A stretch of DNA of 64,000 bases, from contig NC_134415.1 in assembly GCF_030867145.1 (NCBI RefSeq), forward strand, positions 13,556,417 to 13,620,416, read 5' to 3'. Positions 45,501-58,226 of this stretch are shown here, one piece after another. The position numbers and the translations under genes are program-made. Within the stretch, counting starts at the first letter, position 1, and every line of letters begins with the position of its first letter. The stretch is from Opisthocomus hoazin (Eukaryota > Chordata > Aves > Opisthocomiformes > Opisthocomidae). The notes beneath the pieces were generated by a model. That model worked only from the letters and a program-made list of their open reading frames with translations. It ran no database searches and was not told where the DNA came from.

Positions 45501-47514
45501 GAGAATAGGTTTTGAGGAAGACGAGGCAGATTACTCCAGCATATGCAAAGAAGGAAGAATAAAGCTATTGCAGAATTAACTTTAACCTAGTGCACACAGA
45601 GTTTTGCAGCAGGTTATTTTTAATAGTGTGTTTGCATCGTTACTGGGATGAATATAAAAACTACAAATAAACAATAAGGCAAGACTTCATATTTTAAGGC
45701 TGCCTTTCCTTTTACTTCAGATTTTCTTGAACAGGATCCATATAAATCAGCCATAAGTTCACAATATGAACCCCAGTTCTCTCCTTTAATTCGTCTATTT
45801 TATCTAGTGACATTCTTGCTGTGTTGTCTGGTTTTTGTATTCTGATCCCTGCCAAGAGAGCAGATACCTTTACACCCACACTGCCTCACCTATTCCAGTT
45901 TATTAGCACTAAGACAACCTAGCCACTGTATGTTACAGGATCAGGAAATGTGCTGAAGTTCACTGTCTAGTTAAAGCTAATCCAGAGAATCACAGAATGA
46001 AAAGCAGGGGGAGCTTGAGGAGCACAAGAGAATCTTCCTCATCTGGTGTCTGGTGTAAAGCACCGAGTCCACACAGCATAGAACTGCAGTTTCTGTGCTC
46101 ACCAGAAGCTGGGACATGTCGTTGCAGACAGTCTCTCGTGGGAAATTAGCTATAAGCTCTAACATGTTTCTGATCATTTTAAACCACAGATTTTTCAAAG
46201 ACTTATTGCTTGGCATGTCCCAGACGGGAAGGCCACCTCCTGGCAAATCTCATGTGAATGCTCCAAAGCTTGGGGTGCTAGAGCAGCTCAAAGAAAATGT
46301 CACTATTTCTTTAACGTGGTTAGTTACTTTCTTTTCAGAAATAGATGAATTGTGGCTGACCTTTTCCAAAAACTTTGAGCAGGCACCAAACTTGGAAAAC
46401 TGCAGACCCTATGGTTAGAGCTTGGCAAAGTTATAAACAATGTAAGATGCAGCCTAACAATGGGAAATGCTAGGCGTCATTAATGATTTTTGGTATTTTT
46501 TCCCCCTGCCTGCCATGTATGGAAATAACAGATGAGGTAGAGCAGCCCCCATGCTGCTGCGTCTCCCTGCCTGAACCCCAGCAGCAGGGGTTGCCCCCGT
46601 ACCACCGCTGTTGCCTGCCCAGCCGACGACTCAGTGGGGTGGGTGGTCTGAGCTACCAGCACACGCAGCCTGCAGAAACCCCGGCTCTGCTGGGCTGCAG
46701 GGCAGATGCCTTCCCTGGAGGTCCTGGGCCCTTCCCTGTTAAAACTGGGGACCTGCCTGGGGTGTGCCACAGCATCCAGCTGGTGCAACTGGGTTTCTCC
46801 TCCGTGGAAATGGAGAGTCCAGGAAGGGCACAGGACCTGGGCAGAATAGGGCTGGCATCCTTATATAGAGTTGGCTGGATGGTAAATTTTGAGTACCCAG
46901 GTCTGGCAGATACAGATTTGTGCCTCAGTTACCTGTGTAGGGTCTGTTTCCAACCATGTAAATTAGAGAGGTTTTGAGTTCTGAGCTGTTACGATGGTTA
47001 GCAAGTTCAGAAACAGGAAGTTTGATCAATACTTTAGGTCTGTGGCTTGCTAAACGTCTAGCAGTTGTTTTGTGTAACTGGGAGGCATGGAAAGTTTTTT
47101 TTTCTCACCAACAAGCACCCACTTTCCTAGTTGGCTGGGCTGTTTCATTCTGCCTGTTGGCTCTGCACTGAGGCAGCAGTCCCGCCCTGGCTTCAGAGCC
47201 ACTCCAGTACACAAATTACCTCCTGAAGGATCTCCATATCTGAGGGGACTCCACAGGTGGAGTCTGAACTGCAACAATCCTCAAATGCTAAAAAAATGTA
47301 GACAGCCTGCAACAGACCAGGGTAGCCCAAGCCCTTACTCGCAGAAAGATGGAAAGGGCTGCTTGGGGTGATTCAGTGCGATGCACAAGACCGTTGTCAT
47401 GAATCTCTCTATACGATGATCTGTTTGTATTATGTATCATCTTGAACTCTCAGAACTGTGATAGCACAGCAGTATCAGCGTTCTACCTGTTAGTACTTTA
47501 TGGCAAGTCAGCTC
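42561..47514. other. Upstream intergenic DNA, no gene recognised
   Basis: After the CpG island the sequence returns to ordinary composition. Frames of up to about 164 codons occur (for example 46483-46977 on the plus strand) but have no recognisable domain. A GAATCACAGAATG string at 45987-45999 looks like a CR1 tail, but no CR1 body follows. Confidence 0.5.
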
Positions 47515-48152
47515 TAAAGTGGGCCCTTGCAGCAAAGAAGGCTTGCAGTACCCTGGGCTGCATGAGGAGGAGCATTGCCAGCAGGTGGAGAGCGGTGATC
47601 CTTCCCTGCTTCTCAGCACTGGTGAGGCCACACCTGTGGTGCTGTGTCCAGGTCTGGGCTCCCCAGTGTCACAGAGAGATGAAGTTCCTCGGGAGAGTTC
47701 AGCAAAGGGCCACGAAGATAATCAAGGGACTGGAGCACCTGTACTGTGAGGAAATGCCGAAAGAGCTGTGACTGTTCAGACTGGAGAAGAGAAGGCTCGG
47801 GGTAGATCTTGTCAATGCATATAATATCCAAAGGCAGGACGTAAAGATGGAGCCAGGTACTTTCTAGTGGTGCCCAGTGACAGGACCAGAGACAATGGGC
47901 ACAAACTGGAACATGGGAGGCTCTGTCTGAACATCAGGAAAAACTTTTTCACTGTGAGGGTGACCAAGTGCTGGCACAGGTTGCCCAGAAAGGTTGTGGA
48001 GATATCTGTCCTTGGTGATAGATATTCAAAAGCCATCTGGTCCCAGGCAGCCTGCTCTAGGTGACCCTGCTTGAGCAGGAGGATCGGACCAGATGACCTC
48101 CAGAGGTTCCTTCCAACCTCAACTGTTCCATGATTCTGTTAAATTCTGTGAC
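47515..48152 (+). mobile_element. CR1 LINE: reverse-transcriptase C-terminus and 3' UTR
   Basis: The longest CR1 piece in the window. The frame 47442-47771 reads WALAAKKA, SIASRWRAVILP, SALVRPHLWCCVQVWAPQ and RVQQRATKIIKGLEHL, which is the C-terminal end of CR1 ORF2. A TGA at 47769 replaces the usual glycine codon, and the coding sequence breaks down soon after. The 3' UTR follows with TGACCAAGTGCTGGCACAGG, CTAGGTGACCCTGCTTGAGC and CCTTCCAACCTC, ending in ATTCTGTTAAATTCTGTGAC. It is a dead, 5'-truncated copy. Confidence 0.95.
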
Positions 48153-49534
48153 AATTTCTTTTGAATGGAGATAGGGAAGTTACCAAGGGAACCATTTACT
48201 ATTTGAATGTTTCTAACACGTTTATTTCAGTAACTGGGTGGATGCTCTGTCAGAATTACAAGACTTGAAAGAAGCTAGCATCTTCGTGTAGTCTCTTTGT
48301 CCTAATATTTAGGGCATTATGACAAACCTAAATTAAAGTAAAAGTTGGAATAAAATTAAGATGATAGTGCTTTATCACTGATGTAAGTTGTTTAGTTTGG
48401 GCAAGTGCATAAGCCTCATCGAAATCAGGACCAAAACAACCAGTAGTGAAGCAGCTGAGAATACTGACATGTGAATGGCAATCTCTGAGTATAGCTTGGA
48501 GTATGACGGGTCCCACTGAGAGGAATGGAACAGGTCATCTCTTTCAGCGATGATACTCCAGGCAGTCTGCAGGCTCCTGGACCTATTTTACATGCAGGCT
48601 GCCTGTAGGGAACAGACTCTTACCAACACTAACTGCCAAAGCATGCATTATAATCCCAGCTGAGAGATACTTGATTTAGGCCAAAACTGTGCCAAGGATC
48701 ATTCTAGCAATTTAACAGTTGCCCTCTAGTGCCGTTCACGGCATTGTCCAATCCAGCAGAGCAGATGCAGCCAGAGGTTGCCAGAATGTATTCATTTTTA
48801 ATGAAAGACTAGATTCCTCTGTACCAGTCTGAAGCCATTAACAGTTTCTAAAACAAATTCTGTAGTCACAAAATCAACATGTTATTGTCTGTTTTGTTTT
48901 TAAAGAGGCGGGACAGTTGACGGTTTAGTAAGTCAAATCAGCAGAGTGCCAACAGTGAAAGAGAAATTTCTCCTTGAACTACATATCTGATCAAGAAGAG
49001 TGATTATGGGTGTCTGTCATTCCAGCCTCAACTTCTGCAGAGCTGCTGAGGCCCTGTCTGTTGAGTTGACTGTTGGAACCTGGATATCCTCCCTCCGACC
49101 TGGCAGGATAGCTCCTTGCTGATTTTTGGCTTACCATCTTTCATGAGTTTGTTCTTCACAAAATAAGTAAGATCAGCACCTCACTTATTTCTCTAAAGCA
49201 AATGTAAACAACTGTTTCAGATAAATTTACTTTCTCATGGTGATTCCTAATGGGATGCTTTGTAAGATAAGGACCTTGGTTTCCTGAACTTGCATGAAGC
49301 AGAGTGGAGTTCAAGAAGTTTTCACCTCCTCAACTCATTCAACCCACCTCTGAGTTGCTTTGGGTACTTTTAAATCCATGTGGTGTTTACAAGTGATGGT
49401 GCCAGTTACAAGGGGAATTCTGTTTCCAAATCTGCCATTGGTGTAATTATAAAGAATGTTTCCAAAAGTGCTGCAACGAGCTATAAAATGACTCTAGGAT
49501 TGAAAAAATATCTTACAGCAGTATCTTGAGATCG
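48153..49534. other. Intergenic DNA, nothing recognised
   Basis: Ordinary-composition sequence between two CR1 copies. No gene, RNA or repeat was recognised. Confidence 0.5.
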
Positions 49535-49916
49535 CTTGTTTTTTAAGATTGAGAGGTGACCTTATACTTGTGAAGGTACCTTCACAGAGGTAAAATACTT
49601 GGTGCTAAATGACTCTAGCTTATCAGAAAAGTGTGTAACAAAAAACAGTACCTAGAACTCAAATCCAGTCCACTTCAATAAAAAGTCATATGTTTTTAAA
49701 GCTGGAGGTGACTATCATAGAACTAACTTTCAAAGAGAGGCAGTAGATTCTCCTTTGCTTAAGGCTTTCCAAGCAAGACTGGCTGCATTTTCAGAAGGTG
49801 TATGTAGTTGCTGGGTTCAATACACGAGTAGTTGGGCAAAATAAAGTCGCCTCTGTTAGGAACTCAGGTAAGGTGAATTAGGCTATTTCTGGCCTTGAAA
49901 TGAATGAGTCTATGAG
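49535..49916 (+). mobile_element. Old CR1 LINE 3'-end fragment
   Basis: A diverged copy that can be followed by GATTGAGAGGTGACCTTATA, AGGCAGTAGATTCTCCTTTG, TTTCCAAGCAAGACTGGCTG and GGGTTCAATACACGAGTAGT to TTTCTGGCCTTGAAATGAAT and TCTATGAG, the order and terminal block of old sauropsid CR1. It is much more decayed than the copy at 47.5 kb. Confidence 0.75.
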
Positions 49917-52900
49917 AAGTAAGAAGAAGCCATTGCTGGATCCACTTCTGTTCTGATTGTAAGCATGAGTTTATGAAGCTGTATTGCTCACACCAGAAAC
50001 ATTGCTTGCTTCTTTGACCATTCAGGAAGTCAGGATACAGCCTAGGAATGAAGTGCTCTCCAGAACTGTGTGACATGCTAACAATACCCAACCATCCCCA
50101 CCTGTCGTATGGAGCACGGATGAGTTTCTCCAGCAGAAGCCAGAGAGAGCAAACAGAGGCATAAAGCCACCAATGCAGCTGCCAACACATGCACTCACCA
50201 GCCCAGCCTCTAGAGTTCAAATTTTCACACACTGCATTGAATGATTCAATTAGACTTGCAGCAACAGTAAAGATAATATATGAGATTATTTAAGAAAGGT
50301 TATGTGATCAAGTAATCAGGTGGATTGTTGCATGCTTATGGTTATATACCTACTTGTAAATAATTGAATGTGTTTGATTTAAATAGGGTAGTGGTGACAG
50401 TGAAGACTGTGCGATGTGGAAGCTGGGAAAACAGTCTTGTTTGACTTGGTCTGCTAGAAGCTGATATTCTTGATTGTACCTCCAATTGTTTCTTGGCGTA
50501 TTTTGTTATCCTCGCAGTTTGTTTTAATTTTGGCTCATTTACTATTTGGCACTGATCTAGTAACAGGACACCACATGTTGCTGTGCTGTGACTTCTAAAA
50601 GCCTGGCTCGAAAATCACTGTTTGCCAATTTCTACTAACTTTCACTTCTGTCAATATAATAAGCAGTGGCTAGACAATTATGAAAGTATCGTGCAGAATG
50701 AGAATCAGTTGTGTCTGGCAGTTACAGTAAGAATGTGGGTAACACGCCATCTGGATAATAACAGCACCCTGACCCTTGTGTTACCTTTATACAAAAATCT
50801 GGAAAAAGCAATTAGATTTCTGTCATTGCAGCTGAAGATCTACAGTCCAGCATCAGAAGTGCCAGCAGGAACTGGAGGGGAGGCACGAGGAGGGCTGGTC
50901 GTGGATTGAGCAGAGAGCAGTGGCTGCTGGATCTGCAAGGGGAAAATACGAGGATGGAAAGGTGTGTGATGTGGGGGCAGAGCATCTGTGTGTGGATTCA
51001 AGCAGAACATTTGAAGTACCTGGTATGGAGTGCTCAGTGCGGAGTTACCAGGTGACGTGACAGAGCAAATAGGACTTTTTTCTGAACTGTAAGCCAACAT
51101 CAAATGCTGTGGCTTTTCTTCATGTACATGCCTGTGGTTCTCATATTTTATTCAGCATGGCATCTGTTTAACATGTTTAATCTCTGTTTGCTACGTGCCT
51201 CCTCCCCACCCCTGTAAATTCATCATAAATGTATTGAGATTACTTGAAAAGTCTCCTCTTGAGTTCTGAAAGGTTGGATATGGCCTTTTCTTGGATTTCA
51301 AGTGAATATTATACTAGTCATTGGCTACCATTTTGTGTTAGATTTAATCAGTACCATTTGAGAGGAGACCCTGGGGACATGTATTTCCTCATATTGTTTC
51401 TTCAGACTTTGCTGTTGTCCTAAGTATATGCTTGAGCAGACAATAGAACTTCAGCAAGAGAAAGAATGGTTCAATATTTTACCCAGCACTTGGGAGATCC
51501 ACATTCACTTCGCAAATCTGCCAGAAACTCCCCAGGTAGTACTGAGCCAGTTACTCAATCACTTTTTCCTCAGTCCCTGGTTTGTGAAATGGCAATTATA
51601 GCACTCTATTAAGTCACGATTCCCTGGTTTGTCAGAAGGCTAGTGTGTTCAGGACTTTGACTTTCTTAAATGCTAAAGTACTATGAGCTACGTGCTTAAA
51701 ACAGAACACAAGGAATGAAAACGAAGGAAGTGTGCATCACCAGCCCTGCAAGACCTTGGCATCAGCAGCAGTGCTTCATACGGCACAGCCCATGCATGTG
51801 CCCTGGTGCACGAAGCAAGCTGCACCAGTGGTGAAGTGTTTCTGACTTCACAGTCTGTGATGCTGACGTGTTCCTGGCACAATCTCAAACAACATGGGCT
51901 ACACTGATTTTATGACTGCTATTGAAATGTAATTTTTTTTATTTTACCCCGGCAGTATTCTTTTAGGAATAGTTTGTCATTTTTCTTAGTTATGTTATAA
52001 GCAGCTTTGCTTGTCCTTCTACTTCGGTATTTCCCTTTTGTGTCTTGCAAGCCTGGTATAGAAGTAGTGGTAATGGAGGGGCCGTAATACTGTTTACGTC
52101 TGTTTTGCCAGGCTGCTCTAATTCTCGTATGGGAAGTAGAAATCTGTATGTTTGGTACTTCAAGCATTTGATTGCTTTCTGGTTGCTTCCTTTCTGGAGC
52201 TGCCGAGCATGCCTACTTAAAGGATTGGCTGTAGCTAAGGGATGTGTCAGGCTTACACTGACTGTTTAGATTGCTATTTTGTTTAATGTGCTCCTGATGC
52301 ATCTCATGAGGGTGTCCAGTGACACCACCCATCCTGCTGTCCATTTGGGAATGACAAACTGCCTCAACTCTTGCGGACAACCTGCTACCCAACACTGACA
52401 TCCTGTACTCTCTACAACCATGCTGCAGAGCCCTGGGGAAGGTTCACTCTCCAATTCCTTTCGCCAGCCCCTAAGGATTTGTCGCAAAGGTGGGGTAAAT
52501 GGAAAGGAACAGGAGGGAGGAAGCACATGAACCAAAAATTGCATCTCTGAAGTAGTAGCTTTGAAGTCACATTGTCCCCTGAAAGCAGATTTCCTCCCAT
52601 GTAAAATGAGGTTGCCAACAGCCTTCCGCAGAGGCTTGGCTTAGCTTGAGCCCCTGAGCAGAGCAGGGAGGCCCTTCCTCCCAAGCTTCCTCTTGGGTCA
52701 CAGTGGTGGGATCTGTGGCTTTCCCCCATCATCTCCCTATCAGCTGTGCCCTCCCTCACAGTGAGCTTACAAACCTGGTCCAAAACCAACACAGCTCAAC
52801 AGCACACTGAGACTTGGCATGGGCTAGGGGAAGAGAAGGGGACATGACCTCTTCTTGGGGGTATTCTGGCAACATCTTCTTTGAGTTGTATCTCCTCCAT

Positions 52901-55900
52901 GGTTGGAGACAGGGTCTTGCTATTTGGGAGTACGTGAATATAGGCTCTCTTTCAGAAATGTGGCATTTGCCATTCTCTTGAAAATCCACATACCTTTGTT
53001 CAAGTTAGAAGTATTGTTATTATTAACTAGATCTAAAATAAAATTTCATGGCTTTTATTAAGAAAACTAGAATAAGATCAACATGATTCTGGCAGAATTA
53101 GAGGACATTTATAGCCTAAGTGCTGACCTACATAAAGGAAAAGAACAAACAGAACATTTTCATTCGGTATCAGTGACAGAAGAGAAGCAACCTTGCTTGC
53201 ACTAAACCATATGCCAAGTCCTATAACTTAGAAGTTCTACATATTGGCAAGCATGCAGAACTCATACACTTTAAAAACTTAGAAAATGTCTACTTAAAGA
53301 TTTACAGAAACTCTAAAAACGTCTAATTGTAATAACGAGTGGAATATGAATTCAAATGGACTAAAATTAAATTTCTAAAACTAGAATGAGCACTTTAACT
53401 AGTGCACACCCAGAAACAATTTGGGACAAATTTTAGTTTCTCTTAGGAAAACTTTCTGAATTCCTGCATTACGTATCAAAGTAGCATGTACTTTTACTAA
53501 CACGCAGGTAATTCAACAAACATAAAATTGTAAATAAATGTGTCTACATGATGCTTTTAATGTAAATCTCATCAGTCCCATTGAATTCAACTAATTGTTT
53601 ACTGTGAGTGGCTGGCTGACCTGTGGACTTGATGTATTGACTCGGTATGAAACCATGCCTTTTACTTGCTATAATGCAGAACTGGATACAGAAACGTCTA
53701 CTTTCCTTGGGCAGGCACAGGCTGGCTGTTCAGTCACCAGCCAGCTGTCTGACTACATATGTCAGCTGTAGTTTAGTCAATGCACATAGCTCATAGATAG
53801 CTTCTGGATGCATTAAGGACTGATTGAGGACTGGTCTGCACGTGGGATAGAATATGAACTGGAACCAGTTCATTACTCTGGAATTAAAATGTTATGATTG
53901 GAAGACTTTGGGGAAAAAAAAAAATTATTTAAACATCACATTTTAACTTGAACACTGAAAAATACAAATGTTTTAATGTGGAACTAACCGAGGTGCCTCA
54001 AAGGTAGTCAGCACGATTAGGATCTGCAGAGCCACAGCAGCTGAACGTGCCTTCGTTGCTTCAGCTGATGGAACTAGTGCTACAAGTAGCAGGTTGCTTT
54101 CGGTGTTCTTGCCCTGCTGCCTGCTGAGGAGGGACTGAGGCACCCGCACTGCTGTCACACACCGCAGGTGCTTGGGAAACTCCATGAGAAGGGTGAGGAA
54201 GACCCTACTTCATTTTCAGGCATGGGATGGAGGCTGTTCAGCCATTTGGCAGAGATCAAGTGTATCCAGCCTTCTGGGAGGGGCTAGGCTGTACTCGTTG
54301 CAGACACGTGTTTGGAGAACTAGCTGGCAAATTTTAAACAGTTTCTGAAGAGCATACAAGTCATTTAAAATGTGAAATTGGGACACATTTCACTATATTT
54401 CAGTGGGGCTTGGCACCAGGATAAATCACTGCCAAGTGAAAACTGCCAGCTCTAAAACATGGAGGTTTCTTCTCTATTTAAAAAACTAGTTTTAAGAATT
54501 TCCTGTGAGGGAAAAGACATTCATTTTCCCTTCACCTCATCCTCAGAAAGGCTAGTATCATTCTTAGAATGAATTTTTGAATTATTAGATTTTAAATTAC
54601 CTCATTTTAATGGAAATAATTTGGGTTTCCTAGAACTGGAGGGAAATGCATTGTTTTTCCCATATGAGTGATGTCCCCCAAAATGCTGAACATTTCACCT
54701 ATTCTTTTAGTCAGTCTTAGGCAGATACCAAGCAGGGAAAATACAGGGAGGAAGAAAATAGGGGAGTGTCAGCAACATTAAGCAGAGGCATTATTGTTGG
54801 CACTGCTTATAATGGCTTCTGGAATAGTGGAAACAAGCTGGGTCTATTTATCCCCCTTTCTACTATGCTTATTTTATTTTATTTAGGCAAATTAGTTTTC
54901 TTCATCTATGTCATAATATGGACATTTGAACGGAGAACAGATACTGCTGAAACGTTATAGGCAACTAAAAAGGAACACAGTAGTAACTGTGGATCGTTTT
55001 CTCCTGTAGGAAAAAAAAAGCCTTTTACCGATATTATCCCTTTTTTCCAATTTAACTCATGTCTTTTCTCAAAATAATTGGAAAGAACTTTGCTGCTTTG
55101 TTAGGAGCTGAAAGCAAAATATGTAAAAGTGTCATGCTGATGTATATCCAAGCTTGAGCAACTGCTGCTGCAAGTATTCCTGCCTCTGCTATCCCACAAG
55201 GCCTTACCTTGTACTAGGATTGGCCTGCCTAATGGCACTGTTCTGGCACAGCCTGGGCTGAATGTCCCACTTTTCTCTGAACATTGTTGGTATATGCCAA
55301 AGAGCTCATGGAGGAACTTATGGAGGATCAAACTCTATCATAACAACTTGTCGAGGGGTCTTTCCATGGAGACGTGCCTCCCCTTGGCTTCTTCCAAGCA
55401 ATCCCAGAAGGCTAAAACATATGAAGAGCGGTAAACCATATGTGGGAAAAAACCCACTCCTGAAATGCACCAGGTGTTGTGGCAAAACCAGTGAATTGCA
55501 TTAGATCTTTACAAAAAAAAAGAATAATGGCATCTAATCATCATCATCAGGACATCTCCAGCAGAACTCATCTGACAAAGGAGTGTTAAATTAGGGCATG
55601 TAACAATGGTACAATAAGTTTGCCAGGAGATTTAACTGGAAAAATGCTTTTCTATTTTCAGGCACTCCCCACAATGGCAAGAGCAAAAAGAAATTAAATT
55701 CCAAAACTGAAAAAAATTAAGGGAAAATAGCATTTTATCTATGCTGGCAATTGGCTAACATTGTTATGCCATGTAACTATGCGGTTTCTCTGTTCTGGTA
55801 GCCCCTGCCTGGGCATGGCCTGTATAGAAATGCTTGTTGATCTCGTGAGTCATTCCCAGGAGATGGCAAACATGACTAAAAGACTGGAAGACAAGACACA

Positions 55901-57424
55901 CACTACAGGGTGAGAACCAAAAGAGCTGGAGGATGATTGAAAAGCTGTCAAGAGAATATCTATGCAGTGACTATGCAAGGAAGAGGATGTGAAGGAGAGA
56001 TGCAGAACATGATCACAGCACCCTTTTGCTTCCATTCCTCCATAGCTGCTGCTCCTGTGCAAGGAATCCCTTGCAATCCCTTGTAGAGCTGAGGGGCGAG
56101 ATGGTTGTCTCAATGGTCTCAGCTCCAAGAGAAGGAGGCCAGTAATGGTCCCCCTGGCACATACCTACCAGTCTCCACTACACGTACCATAGCACTTTAG
56201 TAAGCTGTGCAATGGTTTGCTTGGCTCAGGGTTGACATTGTCTTGCTATTTATGAAATCAATAAAAGCTTTTTGTTTATTGAGCATATGTTCTTGGTTAA
56301 AAGGTTTATTGAAGCACACTTATCCTTCATAAAATTTGTGGATGTCTTCTGGGATGGACAGTCAAATTTTTAATGTCACAGCAGGTCATATTCAAATACA
56401 AATACCATAGCATATTAACAACACATGTACAGCAGTTTCAAAATTGATAATGTGCCATAACAACCTATTAAAGCTCATAAAAAGGGTTGGAGGCTTTTTG
56501 TGAATCAATGCATGGAGAAGTACTGGGGCACATCTGATGCCCCTGCACCCTGCTTTTGAAGATAAAAAAGTCTCCACACACTCACTCAGCTGATGGAGGC
56601 ACTGAGCAGCAATCTCCTCTCCTTCTGTACTCTGCTAGGAAGAGCTTTCTGCTATTCTGCCACCCACTGAGTAGGCATTTGCCTTGAGAAACTTCTAAAA
56701 CACAATATGCATTGGTAACACAAGGCAGAAATTTCTCAAATGCTTCAAGCCATGCCCTGACATGTTTCCATTTTTATTTCCCTCTTCCAGAATTCAGGAT
56801 CATTCTTCAGACATTAGTACTGTAGCTCAGAAGACATTTTTCTCAGATTTCCACTTACTGCAAAGCCTGTCACCCTGAGAGCAGATAAAATCAGATTTCT
56901 CAAAGTAACAGTGTTATTAACATACCATATAATGTCTACAATATGAGGCTGTGGAAAGTAGGGGGGATGCAGTATTTATGCAACCAAACTAGAGTTTTGA
57001 AACATCTTGGCATCAGAGACTATTCCATTGCTTTGTAGACCATGTAGCTTAAAGCAATTCAGGGAGACAAATACGGAAACATGTCTTCAGGTTCAGTTCA
57101 GCATTTCAACAAAAGAGAGGCAAATGAAGAGAAAAATTAGTCAACATAAGCCAAATATGCATTTCAAAAGAACATTTTCATTTAAAACCTGAAAAAATAG
57201 TATTAACACTACAGCATAAGCTAATACATCATTAAAGTTAAAAAAAAAATCCTACTTTGCCTAGTGTTTTTTTGCTGAAAAAGAAAAGCCACTAATCAAT
57301 TATTTGTGTGGCTCTATCTGAGGCTGGCTGTTGTAGTTCCCTTTGTTTCTGTTTTAATACCTTTTTTGTACTTTCATCCACTCCATCTTATTATCTCCAT
57401 CTCATTCTGCACCTTTCCTTTTAG

Positions 57425-57444
57425 AAAAAAAAAAAAAATTTTTT
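57425..57444. repeat. A14T6 homopolymer junction
   Basis: Fourteen A residues are followed directly by six T residues. No retroposed sequence was recognised beside it. Confidence 0.9.
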
Positions 57445-58192
57445 ACTTACTTTGAATCCAGAAGTGAAAGATGACAAGAAGATAAGTTGTATAGATTTAT
57501 TTATTTGTTTGCTTGCTTGGACAGCAGAGATAACATTCTCAGCTATGTTCTTTAACAACAGTTCTTGACCCAGAATTCTATGTAAAAAAGCAGCATAAAA
57601 GTTGGCATTGAAAAATAATTCTACATTACCAAAAAAATGTTGTACTGTGTTGAATAACTTCAGTCAATGTGGGTTGTACACTAAGCATATTAGAGATAAA
57701 CATATTATCATTGATTTGTTAATTTAAAAATGTGGATCAGGTGGCAAATGATAATTTTCTCTTTCCTGGTGCAAAACTTGACAAGTTGTAGTAGACCAAA
57801 GCACCTGCTGTGTTTTGTTTGTTAGCACAATTACATTCAAAGCGTTGTCTTCATTTCCTAAAGGCCAAGTTATACATACATTTTGCCATGGTGTCACTGA
57901 ATTTCCATTCCTTTCAGTAGCACAATGAATTGAAACATCACCACATTCTTGCTTTTTTTTTTTTTCTTTTTGTGGAAGGAAGAAAAGCAGGTTTGGCAGT
58001 AAAGGAATGTTGCAGCAGAAAGGTTCACAAGATGATCAAGATGATAAGAGCTGGCTGAAAACCAGGACTACCATTGTGCCAAAAATGTAAGCTAAATTGT
58101 TTTTACTTCAAATTTCAAAAGTGTTTTAAATTTAATTGCAATTTCAGGGCAGTATTTCTTTGCTTTGTGGAACAGTGGCCTGTAATAGTGGG

Positions 58193-58226
58193 GTTTACTT
58201 TGGAAAAGTAAACTTGGGTTTACTTT
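58193..58226. repeat. Three GTTTACTTT units, one inverted
   Basis: GTTTACTTT (58193-58201) is followed after three bases by its perfect reverse complement AAAGTAAAC (58205-58213), then by a further direct copy at 58218-58226. Each contains a GTAAAC core similar to forkhead binding sites, but the full GTAAACA consensus is not met. Confidence 0.85.

Noticed and set aside
45987..46000. CR1-tail-like GAATCACAGAATG
   Set aside because: The sequence that follows has none of the CR1 3' UTR blocks, so the match is too short to call.
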